Position numbers and translations under genes: made by a program | Assembly: GCA_019055375.1 (NCBI GenBank) | Contig: JAHQIW010000113.1 | Coordinates: forward strand, 1-64,000 | Direction: 5' to 3' | Length of the DNA stretch: 64,000 bases | Source: Parelaphostrongylus tenuis | Lineage: Eukaryota > Nematoda > Chromadorea > Rhabditida > Metastrongylidae | The notes under the pieces: generated by a model | What the model was told of the DNA's origin: nothing | The model's database searches: none | Seen by the model: only the letters and a program-made list of their open reading frames with translations | Shown here: positions 23,666-32,699 of the stretch, piece after piece | Numbering within the stretch: the stretch's first letter is position 1 | How the letters are laid out: each line of letters begins with the position of its first letter

Positions 23666-24378
23666 ACACCTCATTTAATTCATTGGAAAAAATCATCAAA
23701 CCTCAAATTACAATGGCATGAAGCACAAAAATTGATATTCAACATACTCATCGCTTCTTATAAGTCTTCTGCTAGTTAATTTGGGTGGAGTCCATTGGGC
23801 AGAGATCAGTGGGCTCGTAATGCACCTACCGAATCAAAATAACGGTTCCTATATACTGTCTCATGTCACGTGTGAATACAAGACATTCTCCCTGCACTTC
23901 ACGCTTGCATTAGTAGTATCTATTCAAAGCGCTTCTGGAATCTCACGTCCAATGATCTATGCTCTCTTGCGAGGATGGTGACTTCCACTTCGAAATCTAC
24001 TACCTCACTGGTCTGTGTTTTGTGCGGCCTTATGGTGGTACTTGGGAGTTCTCCTTATCGTCCACGTATCCTTTCTATGGACACAAACCCTACCCTTCTC
24101 ACCAAATATTACTTCAATTAGCAAGCTTTGTTCCACAGTGTAATTTGGTATGATACAGTTACAGTTCAATATAAAAAACTTTTTAATGTGAAAATCACAC
24201 AACATTCGAGATAGATCTGCATCGAGCTCGAAAAGATGAGAGGATTGATAAAACTGAAAGGGATTGAACCTCCTCCAGCATAAGATAGGCCATTTACCAG
24301 ATTCAAGATACTGAAGTGGAGTATTATCATTGCGCAGTATCTGATGTCTAAGTAGTAGAAATGTCCACTGTTTTGCAG

Positions 24379-24502
24379 TTAACAGAGGAAGAGGAAAATA
24401 GGGAAAAAGAGGAAACCTTCCAAAGCTATCGACAAAAAAGTTTCAGTTACTTTTACACTATCATCGGAAGCACAGTGCTTAAAGGACACTATATTTTTGC
24501 TG
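24379..24502 (+). CDS. Isolated coding exon, function unknown
   Basis: A clean exon: acceptor TTTTGCAG, 41 codons plus one base, donor GTGAGT. It encodes LTEEEENREKEETFQ and then a tyrosine-rich, partly hydrophobic run (SYFYTIIGSTVL). Only this frame is open. It begins in phase 0, which fits the phase-0 end of the exon at 14290-14464, so it may be the next exon of the plus-strand membrane protein across a 9.9-kb intron filled with RTE, minisatellite and SINE DNA. That link is an inference from phase and strand only. I do not recognise the protein. Confidence 0.5.
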
Positions 24503-25106
24503 GTGAGTGCACTTCCAACTAGCTTTAAGATGTTTCAGGTTAGCAGAGGGTCAGCGTTGCTTACTCTTGGCAACTTCATCTGACTGATCTGATTTTGATG
24601 CCTAACTTAATTGAATTTATCCGATGCGTTTGATGGTGTATCGAAGTATTTTGTAATCGTGTACGGTAGTCTTATGCTAGCTCGGCTAATGTGTTTCTAA
24701 CAAATTCTGCAAGCTCTGTGGCTTACTATCAATCGGTATGGATATTTGAATACGTCAATTTCTTAGAAGTAAATAGTTAATTCACTCAATTATCTGAAAT
24801 TGGCTTCAAGGATGTTATGAAAAAGGTGATGCACCCAAACTTTTTAGTTCAGTTTACATTCAAGGTTTTCTGTTAGCAAAAGTACTATTTGAATCGACTA
24901 CTAGTTATTTCCAACTGAAAAAGCATTTTATATAGTCAGAAAAACTGTCATCTCTACACTAAATCGAAACTCACACACACACACACAATTGACTAATTTA
25001 GGCCGATCAATGAATGTGATAGTACTGTGAAGGTAAATTTTACTCGAACAGAATTTGTTGAATGGAATTCAATAAAACATAACTCAGATCAAATGAAACC
25101 TATCGG
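24503..25106. other. Intergenic or intron DNA; CA microsatellite
   Basis: AT-rich. A short CA dinucleotide run lies at about 24972-24987. This stretch includes the 3' flank of the transthyretin-like gene. Confidence 0.5.
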
Positions 25107-25758
25107 CTAGTGACACTCAAGCGTAGATGGGAGATTATGCTTAGCTAGATCAATATTAACTGGATAGTGCACGTCAATATCAGACCCCTTAAAGACAAAA
25201 GGAAGAGGTATTTCCATCTTGACCGTCTTTGCACATCCCTAAATATTCACAGCGTCGATAAATCATCACATCAGTTGATTTTTAGGGGAGAATTTTTATT
25301 GGAAACTTACTTCTTTTACTCTGCAGTGGTGAGAAATTTCCAAATAGGGCTCTATTTTAGTGACTTCTCTTTTAGATCCATGTAACTCGAACGTGCCATC
25401 ATTACTAGTTTGTGCTTCGTCCATTTTTGAGTCCCACACTAAAAGATTTAGATTCAAAATGATAGATCATTCTGCTGAAACACATTACGTCTCTTTCCTA
25501 ACACAATCTTACGTTAGTAGTTAAAGCGTGATTGCAATTTTTAGGATAGTTATTGGTGATATTTGTTTGAAACCGATCAAAAAACCTACTTAAATCTCCA
25601 TCATAGAGCGTCACTGTGATATTCTTTGCTGGTAATCCTCCACAAGTGAGGTTTCCTTGAGCACCAGCTGATTGTTTTGCACCAATAAATCCAAGTAAAC
25701 CAGAGACCCTCGGAAGGCCAGTGAGCATCACAAACATCAGGTAAATTTTTGGATTCAT
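25107..25758 (-). CDS. Transthyretin-like secreted protein (TTL/TTR family)
   Basis: A complete three-exon gene: 25590-25758, 25311-25438 and 25107-25238, giving 142 residues and a TAG stop. Phases agree at both junctions; donors are GTAGGT and GTAAGT, acceptors CTTTTAG and ATATTTAG. The first 20 or so residues form a signal peptide (MNPKIYLMFVMLTGL...). The mature part shows the family pattern: an LTCGGLPAKNITVTLYD first strand, SNDGTFELHG, then IEPYLEISHHC, GC at the start of exon 3, and a C-terminal EC, so the usual cysteines are present. Nematode TTL proteins are typically about this length, secreted and expanded in number; their roles are mostly unknown, though one C. elegans member bridges apoptotic cells to phagocytes. 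The middle loop is short compared with typical members. No trans-splice acceptor is obvious just upstream of the ATG. Confidence 0.88.
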
Positions 25759-26383
25759 TTTTCGAAAACAAGAATCTTAATTGAATATGTTATAAAAGAA
25801 ATTGTTCGACATATTTTGAGTATACAAATGTTACAAGCTCATAAATTCAATAAAATTGAGAAGTCGAAGTCGGGTGTTGAACACAAAATGGTGTCGACGG
25901 CGGAACTGCGGTATTTATTGCTTCATTATTCTTCATTGTTTTTCCACCAATAATGGACTGTTTATGATAGCACATGCTTCAAAAGGGCTTGTGCAAATGA
26001 GGATTGTTTTTAGTTCAGACTTCAATTGTTACTCATTGAGGAAAGCAAATAAAATGATTGTGGGTGTTTATGACAGAATGGACATCCATCGTATTCACTG
26101 TGCAAAGTTTCGCTTCATATAGAGAATAGACAACTGAGTATTTGTTGTTTGGAAACTGACGCGCACTCTGTATAGTTGCATCACACAAAAACTTTTCTTG
26201 TATAGGCTATATTTTCATCTCTTTGAGGATTGTCATCGAAAGCTCATTATCTCATAATCGCTCTGAATGAGTCAGCTGTAATGTGATCACCTTGAATTAG
26301 AAAACTTTTTGATAATCGCTTATGGCAGTGATAGATTTTATTGACATATATCCAATATTGTTGAGTGATGTGCAAAGCCTTGA
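25759..26383. other. Upstream flank of the TTL gene, nothing else recognised
   Basis: AT-rich promoter-side DNA of the transthyretin-like gene. The plus-strand frame 25856-26122 has no recognisable feature. Confidence 0.45.
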
Positions 26384-26453
26384 ACGCCGGATGGGATTTG
26401 AATCTGTATTTCACCCTTTCCAGGAAGCGGACTAACCACTGCACTACCGGCGC
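26384..26453 (-). repeat. tRNA-like sequence, not a working tRNA
   Basis: A 70-base unit with pairing ends (GCGCCGG against CCGGCGT, one G-T pair), an A-box-like TAGTGCAGTGG and a B-box-like GATTCAAATCC. The T arm and anticodon arm do not pair, so it is a tRNA pseudogene or the head of a short retroelement. Confidence 0.5.
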
Positions 26454-26559
26454 TTGTTCTGCTAATAAGCACAAGGAATACTCACTCGCAGATCATCTTA
26501 CAGTATGATCGCCAAATACAAAAGTCTGACTCTCTCTAAACCATGACATGAGTAATGAA

Positions 26560-26680
26560 AATGCAAGATTTCTTGTGAACTGCCCTGTTCTGTAGTTGAA
26601 ACTTGCACGAGGTTTGTGCTCCTATTTTGAAATTCGACGGCTAACGTTTTGACTACTCCGCTTTCGTCACACTCTAGAAA
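26560..26680 (-). repeat. Dispersed repeat shared with 17.2 kb
   Basis: The stretch containing AACTTGCACGAG and, about 45 bases on, GCTAACGTTTTG has a diverged counterpart at about 17225-17325 (AACTTGCACGAG, then CAGCGTTTCGG). On the minus strand both end in a degenerate GAAACG-type motif like that of hammerhead cores. Confidence 0.45.
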
Positions 26681-26788
26681 TACTATAAATTCATATGACA
26701 AAATAATTCAGCACTCTGGTTATTATACAAAAACCCTACACTCTTAGCACTGTTATGGGAGGGGTCACTGATGCTATGTGGCACACTG

Positions 26789-27280
26789 TTAAAAATGAAT
26801 CTTACTCAGAATCATTCTTGAACTTTTGTGGTGTATCACAAGAGCCTCAAGGGGTTTTTCGCGCTGACGTTTAGGCTCTTGGCCTAAAATTCTTACTATC
26901 ATATCATAATCCTCGCCGCTGTATTCTTCTGCCCTATGGGCACCTAGATGCTTACTTGTATGGCTATTCGATTTTCCCTTTAGGTGTTCTTCAATGCGGA
27001 CCCAGAGTGGTCTTTTCGTTTCGCCAATGTATTCTTCATCACATGGTCGTGCAAGAGATGTGATATATTGTACGCAAACTTACGCGATTTCTGTTTCTAT
27101 CATAAAGGCATCCACGCAGTTGTCTGTCTCACGTAGACGGTCGCATAAGCGGTTCCGAACCAACTAACTACCTAATGTAATAGTTACAAAGGTTTCCAAA
27201 TCACTGTTCTATAGATTTCTTTTGATAGTAGCGCTCACTTCATTCGTCATGAAGAGTAATTTCAGAGGTATCTTCCCGTC
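26789..27280 (-). mobile_element. Penelope-like element fragment, GIY-YIG endonuclease end
   Basis: On the minus strand this reads LVRNRLCDRLRETDNC, then an in-frame stop, then CDEEYIGETKRPLWVRIEEH, DYDMIVRILGQEP and EALVIHHKSS before a TAA at 26789-26791. This is the linker and GIY-YIG nuclease domain at the C-terminus of Penelope-like retroelements; YIGE, R-x-x-EH and the late E-A-L are the family landmarks. The nuclease part (about 75 codons) has no stop, but two stops occur just upstream, and the reverse transcriptase is not visible, so this is a 3' remnant. Confidence 0.82.
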
Positions 27281-27644
27281 TGGGCTTGAATAACGTTGTT
27301 TTCATTGATTATTTTGCAGGGTCAAATAATAATTGTGAGATGTATTCGTGATAACTGAGAGTTCACTAAGGATGCGTAATAACCCAACTTCAGTAGCCGC
27401 GCCTTCGTAGCCATTTGTGATGGCTACTTGTCGTGCCGAGCCTAATAACTCCTCTGGCTCATCCCACTCCGTACAAGCACTTCTAACCTACGGTACCTGT
27501 TTCAGAAAGTGATCGCTTTCTGTATTAGGGGTAGTTCGAAAGGTAATGCATATCATATTTTTACTACTTAACTTACAGTACTATTTTGTCATGATGTCAC
27601 TTCCAGAAAAGTGTACTTGAATTTTCAATTCCAGTTAATGCATT

Positions 27645-27800
27645 TCGTCGCCAAATGGTTTGGAAGCGCTTATACGACCGTCTACGTAAGCAGACAATTG
27701 CGTAGAATGCCCTAATGGTACCGACGGAAATTGCATGAGTTAGGGTACGAAATATCAGATCTCTTGCACAACCATGTAGGGAATACTACATTGGCGGAAC
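27645..27800 (+). mobile_element. Second Penelope-like fragment, opposite strand
   Basis: On the plus strand, CGCTTATACGACCGTCTACG is followed by a decayed linker and then YYIGGTKRPL, matching the minus-strand fragment at 26.8-27.2 kb. The two are inverted relative to each other about 0.45 kb apart. Confidence 0.7.
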
Positions 27801-27839
27801 GAAAAGACCACTAACGCTTTGAATGGAGTGTGAGAAAAC

Positions 27840-28789
27840 ATAAAGTCATGATATCGCCTTATTTAGATTGACTAATGATTTTTTTATTTCTTCCTCGCTA
27901 ATTAATGATACGAGTTAAAACGTTTATCCTTTTTAGGGTATATCGATGACATTAATGACCGAATGAAGCTAGGGAACGCTTGATATAATAGAACAGATTG
28001 TTAGAAGACATAAAGTCTCAAAGCCATCAACTCTTTAGCTTGATTAATGACTTTTCATGATTACGATGATTTTTTTCTTCCACTAATACTGATAATTCAA
28101 GTGTGCTTGTCGTATTTCCACGTTCTGTTACGAATAAAAAGTGAACGATGAAGCGTTAGTGAACGCATTTTTATAAAAGAAGAAAGCAGTGTCCAAGAAC
28201 ATTAAGTAACAAAACAGTTTCGATCTGACTCAATAATGATTTTCTTTGATTTCTTATCTCACTAGATACGGGATTGCGATGTGATGCCTTAAAAGTAGTC
28301 CTCATACTCATACGCTTTTTTTCAATAATCAGTGAACGACGAAGCGCTAGTGAACTGCTTACCTTGAAGAAGACAGTGTATAGTAGTGCCAAGTAACGAA
28401 AGTTTCGATCTGACTGGCCAATGAATCTATAAGATTTTTATATTAGTATGTCTGGCATAAGAATGTTATAGGGGTGATTACCATTTTTTACGAATAACCA
28501 GTGAGGGATGTGCATCGTAAGAAACGCTTCATTTTGAAGAGGAGAGTGTGTAGAAACATCAAATGACAATACGGTTTCGATTTAACTTAGTTAAGATTTT
28601 ATGTGATTTCTTACTTCATTTATTACGGAGTTCCAATGCTCTAAGTGTGGTTCTCGTATTCAAACAGCCTTTTCTTGGATAAAGAGTGAACGACGAAGCG
28701 TTAGTAAACTCTTTACTTTGAAGAAGAGAGTGTGTCGAAACATTAAGTAAAGGAACAGTTTTTATCTGACTAACTAATGATTCTATATG
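27840..28789. repeat. Tandem array, unit about 185 bp, five units
   Basis: Units marked by GTGAACGACGAAGCGYTAG and, about 45 bases later, GAAACATTAAGTAAC recur with starts near 27957, 28141, 28331, 28501 and 28685 (spacing 170-190). The units are diverged by substitutions and small indels. The array lies between Penelope-like fragments and the 28.8-kb MITE, and one more single unit is found at about 32060-32265, again followed by the MITE end. Confidence 0.75.
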
Positions 28790-29106
28790 AAATATGCCTG
28801 ATAATCATTATTTGAGCCACGCATGTCAGTGGTCTGTCAATGAGGGCTGACTCATAGCCACGAGCATTCGAGTGTACAACACTCTGTGTTTGGTGAGTTC
28901 TTCACTGGACATAGAGTGTAAAACATACGTCGTCGCTAACTCTTATTGTGGGGACTGGAGCACCCACAGAGGTTAGCAAAAGACGAGAAAGCAACTGCCC
29001 GAGTGACGAGATCGCAAGATCGAAACACGTGTATCGGGCTCTATAAGTCAGCCCTCATTGACAGACCACTAACATGCGTGGCTCAAATAATGATTATCAG
29101 GCATGT
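28790..29106. mobile_element. MITE with about 62-bp terminal inverted repeats
   Basis: The left end ATGCCTGATAATCATTATTT continues to GGGCTGACTCATAG; the right end is its nearly exact inverse (CTATAAGTCAGCCC ... TATCAGGCAT). The 190-base interior has no coding frame. The flank that follows (29107-29150, ending AACACTCGAAATGAAAG) recurs at other copies: about 32345 and 35030, and inverted at 48909. So the repeated unit is larger than the inverted-repeat part. Confidence 0.8.
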
Positions 29107-29109
29107 TGA

Positions 29110-29726
29110 AATTTGAGCTGTGGTCTTAAGAAAACACTCGAAATGAAAGATATCTATATGAAATGGTCCGTGATATTTTTTTCTCCAGCACACACGAGGT
29201 TTTTAATGCAAGTTTTATTTTGTACAAAATAGTACAATAGAGATCGTATCCGTGGCTAACGTTTGTCTTACCTTCCTCAAGCCTGACCTGAAAGAGTCTG
29301 ACTGAATTACATCAACTTAGTCAAACACTTTCATAACCTAAGCAGAAAAGAAGGAAAAGAGAGAAAGAAAGAAAAAAAGAAAAATATTTAGGTAATATTA
29401 AATCACTAAATAATCAGCTAGATTTGACTCACCTTTTTGTTGTTACGGTGTCCACTAAATATGTAGAGCAGCTGCACTGTGTTTTACATGGACGAGGTGT
29501 GTGCCTGACTCAGATCCGTAAAGATCGATCTAAGATATGGCGCGAAATTATGGGTGATTAGGAGGCACTCATCTTTAAGATTCATAGCGAGATTTTTGGA
29601 ATAGATCAAAAACGCCTCAAGGACTTTGCGCGTCGAGGTCTTACGTTCTTGTGTAAGGATATTTACTTTTACATCAAAGTCATCCCCTCATGTATTTGTG
29701 TCTTGTGCGATTTTATATGGTTTTCT
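29110..29726. other. Repeat flank and purine-rich tract
   Basis: Holds the conserved flank of the MITE family, a GAAAG-rich purine tract at about 29343-29386 and otherwise nothing coding. Confidence 0.45.
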
Positions 29727-29818
29727 GCTACTGTTCTATCATGGCGGCGCCATTTGGGGCCTTCGGCAAAAGTGTGTTTTCTGCTTTTGCAAAGCTTTTT
29801 GTAGTTTATCGATAGCTC

Positions 29819-30102
29819 GGAGCGCATGTGGCGCAGTGGTTATAGGTGCCCTGCGTCGCACACGAGGTCCATGGTTCGATCTCGCGCTCATGGCTCACCA
29901 AGCCATCCATCCCGTCGGTAAATTGATACCAGACAGGTCTGGGAGGATAAGCAGCACTGACTCGGTTCAGCGCGAGGCCTCCGCGAGTCATTGTAAAGGC
30001 CAGATATGCATTCAATCACCTCAAACGAAGTTGAAAATTGAAGTCGAATGCATGGCGCATCCCTCAGGATTGATCAACACCGAGAGCTTTATCCTTTTAT
30101 CC
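29819..30102 (+). mobile_element. tRNA-derived SINE, copy 3, nested in the Merlin arm
   Basis: Full-length SINE with head (GCATGTGGCGCAGTGGTTAT), B box (GGTTCGATCTC) and a TTTATCC repeat tail, inserted in the left inverted repeat of the Merlin element. An exact target-site duplication TTTATCGATAGCTC occurs at 29805-29818 and 30103-30116. The right Merlin arm shows the uninterrupted site (ATCTGATAGCTTAAATC on the inverse strand), proving a later insertion. Confidence 0.92.
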
Positions 30103-30715
30103 TTTATCGATAGCTCAAGTCAAGTGAATTTCAATGGCATGTTTGATTTCTCAATTAGCTTATTTTTAGCGCCGCACCAATCAAAATAAGATTTTGTTCC
30201 TCATTCGCAGATTTCTCACTAGATAAGAGTTTTGTAGTAATGGGCTTTAAATCATTAGATATAGAAAATCTTTCCGATTATAATAATATATTTGGCTTTT
30301 GTGAAGGACTTCTTCGAGTTTTGTAACGATAGGAAGAATATTGGGTTTCACCCTCAATGAGCATTTCTAGTCGGCTATGGTGTCTGTACAACTGTAAAAC
30401 CAATCCGCTGCATAAATCATACGTGGATTTTTCGATAAAAATCAGAGATCTCTCCGACGCTCCAGTATTTTTTCTACATGTCCATGTGCTTTCTCAGAAA
30501 TAAAGACTTGCTGAAAATAAATTATCGTGTTTCAAAGATTGACAAACTCACAATAAAATATAGATCACTGTCCAGGAGGCCAGATAACTTTGATAGGATT
30601 CAAAAGTGATTCAAAGATATCGTCACCTAAATCGGCAATGAGATTACAACCGAGACATTGGCGAAAAATGACGGAAAGTCGCAACAATCACATATTTTCA
30701 CTTGCGATCATTTTA

Positions 30716-31300
30716 CGCCACATGAACTGAGCCAAGTAAGACTCTAGAAAATGTCGTGCGGTCCCTCGGTGCCGTCTATTGCGCCATCTCGCAGATCCCC
30801 ACATCCTTTCGACCGTTTGAAAGTGAGAACTGTGTGTGGATCTACAAAATTGTGACGATGATTAACCGTGAAATGCTGGAAACCAGCTTTTTGTATATTC
30901 AGTCATGTACCCCTTTCAACAATCGGAACGAATCGTGGCAACTTGGGCAACGTTGTTTTTGATAGCAGCCAGCAAGGTTGGTGCTGTGTGATCTGGAACC
31001 GCCACCAGGAAGCACTGTTTTGTCTCAGCACAGACTCCTTCAAAGATCCATTGTTGGGAGCACACGTTCGGCATTGTTCTTCGTCTTCGTGAACAAAGGT
31101 TCGTCCATCCCCACAATCTTGCTTTTGCACCCAAACTTTTTACCACGGCGTCGGATCAGCTGCTCTGCAACAACTTCACGCAAATAGTTATTACAGTCCA
31201 CAACTGCGCCGCTGCTCATACGAAGATTTTTCTTGTAGCATTTGAGCGAGTTGACTCTTTCTTCAACCGTGGAAGAAACGAAGAGCAGTAACAAAAGGAT
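30716..31300 (-). pseudogene. Merlin transposase, decayed
   Basis: The DDE transposase of the Merlin (IS1595/ISXO2-like) superfamily, readable in three frames on the minus strand. In order: LREVVAEQL, then KIVGMDEPLF with the first catalytic aspartate (family form VEIDE); a frame change; then FLVAVPDHTAPTLLAAI and TIRSDC with the second aspartate; FTVNHRHNFVDP; another frame change; then VERMWGSARWRNRRH with the catalytic glutamate and LESYLAQFMWR at the C-terminal end. All three catalytic residues are still encoded, but the frame changes abolish the enzyme. The N-terminal zinc-binding part upstream of about 31300 is not clear. Confidence 0.82.
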
Positions 31301-32059
31301 GACGACTGTTCCCGAACCTATTTCTGACTCTGTTAGCGACCTTATCGCAACATCTACACTTCTAACATATCAAAGTCGTCGCATTGCTCGCCCTAACATA
31401 GTACAGCTCACTGAAAATCCTTTCGAAAACCAAATGCATTACTGGAATCAGAAGAATTTAGACTATTGAATAGTTTCTAAAAGTTGAGGGAAATGCTCTC
31501 CCCGACGAAAGACGCGTTAAAACGCCTCAAGTGTGAAACATACTTTCATTTTGGCTGTTACAGCGAACTGAAAGGTTTCCTTTAGAACCTAAGTATATCG
31601 TTGGAATTGTCTAGATTAGAGCTATTGATTGAGCTAAGAAGCAACCTGGAAAATTGAAAAACACCTTTGTTTCTGAAGGGGTGCGGAAAACAGCGAAATT
31701 TCAAATGCGTGAAACCCACTCTTCTTGTGCGAATTGCAGAGCTCTAAGAAGTTCTTTCAAAGAGGAGACAATTTTTCTCAATCACAATTATTTGTTCTAC
31801 GTCATAGTTAAAGTTTCGTTATGAAAAAACTTTTATCAGGCGACAGATCTTCAAATTTCAAACAAAATCTCATTTTGACTAGTACAGTGTTAAGAACAGG
31901 CAATATGAGAAATAAAATATACCTTTGAAATCCATTTGATTTAAGCTATCAGATAATCATGCAATTGTCAGATAACAGCAAAAAATACGTTTTTATCGAA
32001 AGCCTCAAGTGGCGCCGCCATAATAGAACAGTACCGATTTTTTCTTTAGTTTTTTAAGA

Positions 32060-32345
32060 ACACGATGTGAGAATGTGTTGAACCATTAAGTAGCAAAAGA
32101 ATTTCCATTTGACTCACTAATGACTTTTCACGACTTTTTGTTCCACTATATGCGAAAGCATTATGTTTCCTTAGTGGCGCTTGCATTTCCACGCTGTTTT
32201 ACGAATAATCAGTTGACGATGAAGCCTTGGTAAACTCTTAATTATCAAGAATACATTTTACAATTGTTATTTGAGCCAACATGTTATGTAGTCTGTTAAA
32301 TGGACTGACTTATGCAGTCCGATACACGTGTTTCGACCTTGACGG
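32060..32345 (+). repeat. Single 185-bp-type unit joined to a MITE end
   Basis: About 200 bp matching one unit of the 27.8-28.8 kb array (ACGAATAATCAG, GACGATGAAGCC) followed at 32262 by TTATTTGAGCCAACATG and CACGTGTTTCG of the MITE family. The same order of parts exists at 28.7-28.9 kb. Confidence 0.65.
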
Positions 32346-32364
32346 TCTAAGAAAACACTCGAAC

Positions 32365-32692
32365 GAAATATAATACACAATGTCGGACCTTGCCACAATG
32401 TTTTGGGCCACTCTTCTTTTCTTGCCTCTGTTACTGTTAATCCCAATAGCATACGTTTCAGCAAAGTCGTTTCTGTCTTGAGAAAATCCTCCGCATAACG
32501 ATTTTTCTTGTTTTTTGCACTTGGAAATACAATTCAGTCTACCTTCCTTGACAGATGGCTGCATAGACGTCGACCAAGAATGCGGCCGTATATTTTCCAG
32601 CGAATGAAAGCTCGCCATTTCAGGCTTCTGCTCGGCATTGTTTCCCTGACTTTTTTTGGATCATACGGAACAGTGCCCCAAGTCTTTTCCAT
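32365..32692 (-). pseudogene. Unrecognised coding-like ORF with one internal stop
   Basis: From ATG at 32692 the minus strand reads MEKTWGTVPYDPKKVRETM, then a basic RWKIYGRILGRRLCSHLSRK stretch, a single TGA at 32534-32536, and in the same frame YAEDFLKTETTLLKRMLLGL and EEWPKTLWQ up to the MITE tail at about 32345. The composition is that of a small basic, perhaps mitochondrial or ribosomal-type, protein, but I do not recognise it. The single stop in an otherwise open frame of about 109 codons without visible introns suggests a retrocopy or a recently broken gene. An intron starting at GTAGAC beside the stop is a possible alternative. Confidence 0.45.
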
Positions 32693-32699
32693 AAGGGGA

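Larger units (their letters stand above)
29727..32035 (-). mobile_element. Merlin-type (IS1595-like) DNA transposon with long inverted repeats
   Basis: The outer ends match as inverted repeats (G[C/G]TACTGTTCTAT[C/T]ATGG followed by CGGCGCCA). The match continues inward for about 330 bp on each side: left 29727-30355 after removing a SINE, right about 31700-32035. Between them lies a decayed Merlin transposase on the minus strand. Eight-base flanks (GGTTTTCT on the left, GATTTTTT on the right) agree at six positions and may be a worn target duplication; Merlin is known to duplicate 8-9 bases. Intact length without the SINE is about 2.0 kb. Confidence 0.8.

Noticed and set aside
26384..26453. 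A working tRNA gene
   Set aside because: The acceptor stem pairs, but the T and anticodon arms do not.
27840..28789. Regularly spaced repeats as a CRISPR array
   Set aside because: Units are about 185 bp, diverged and contiguous, in a eukaryotic genome next to transposons; they are a tandem satellite.
29626..30189. The longest plus-strand open frame (187 codons)
   Set aside because: It runs from the Merlin flank through a SINE and out into the Merlin arm; the frame is made of repeat sequence and cannot be a gene.
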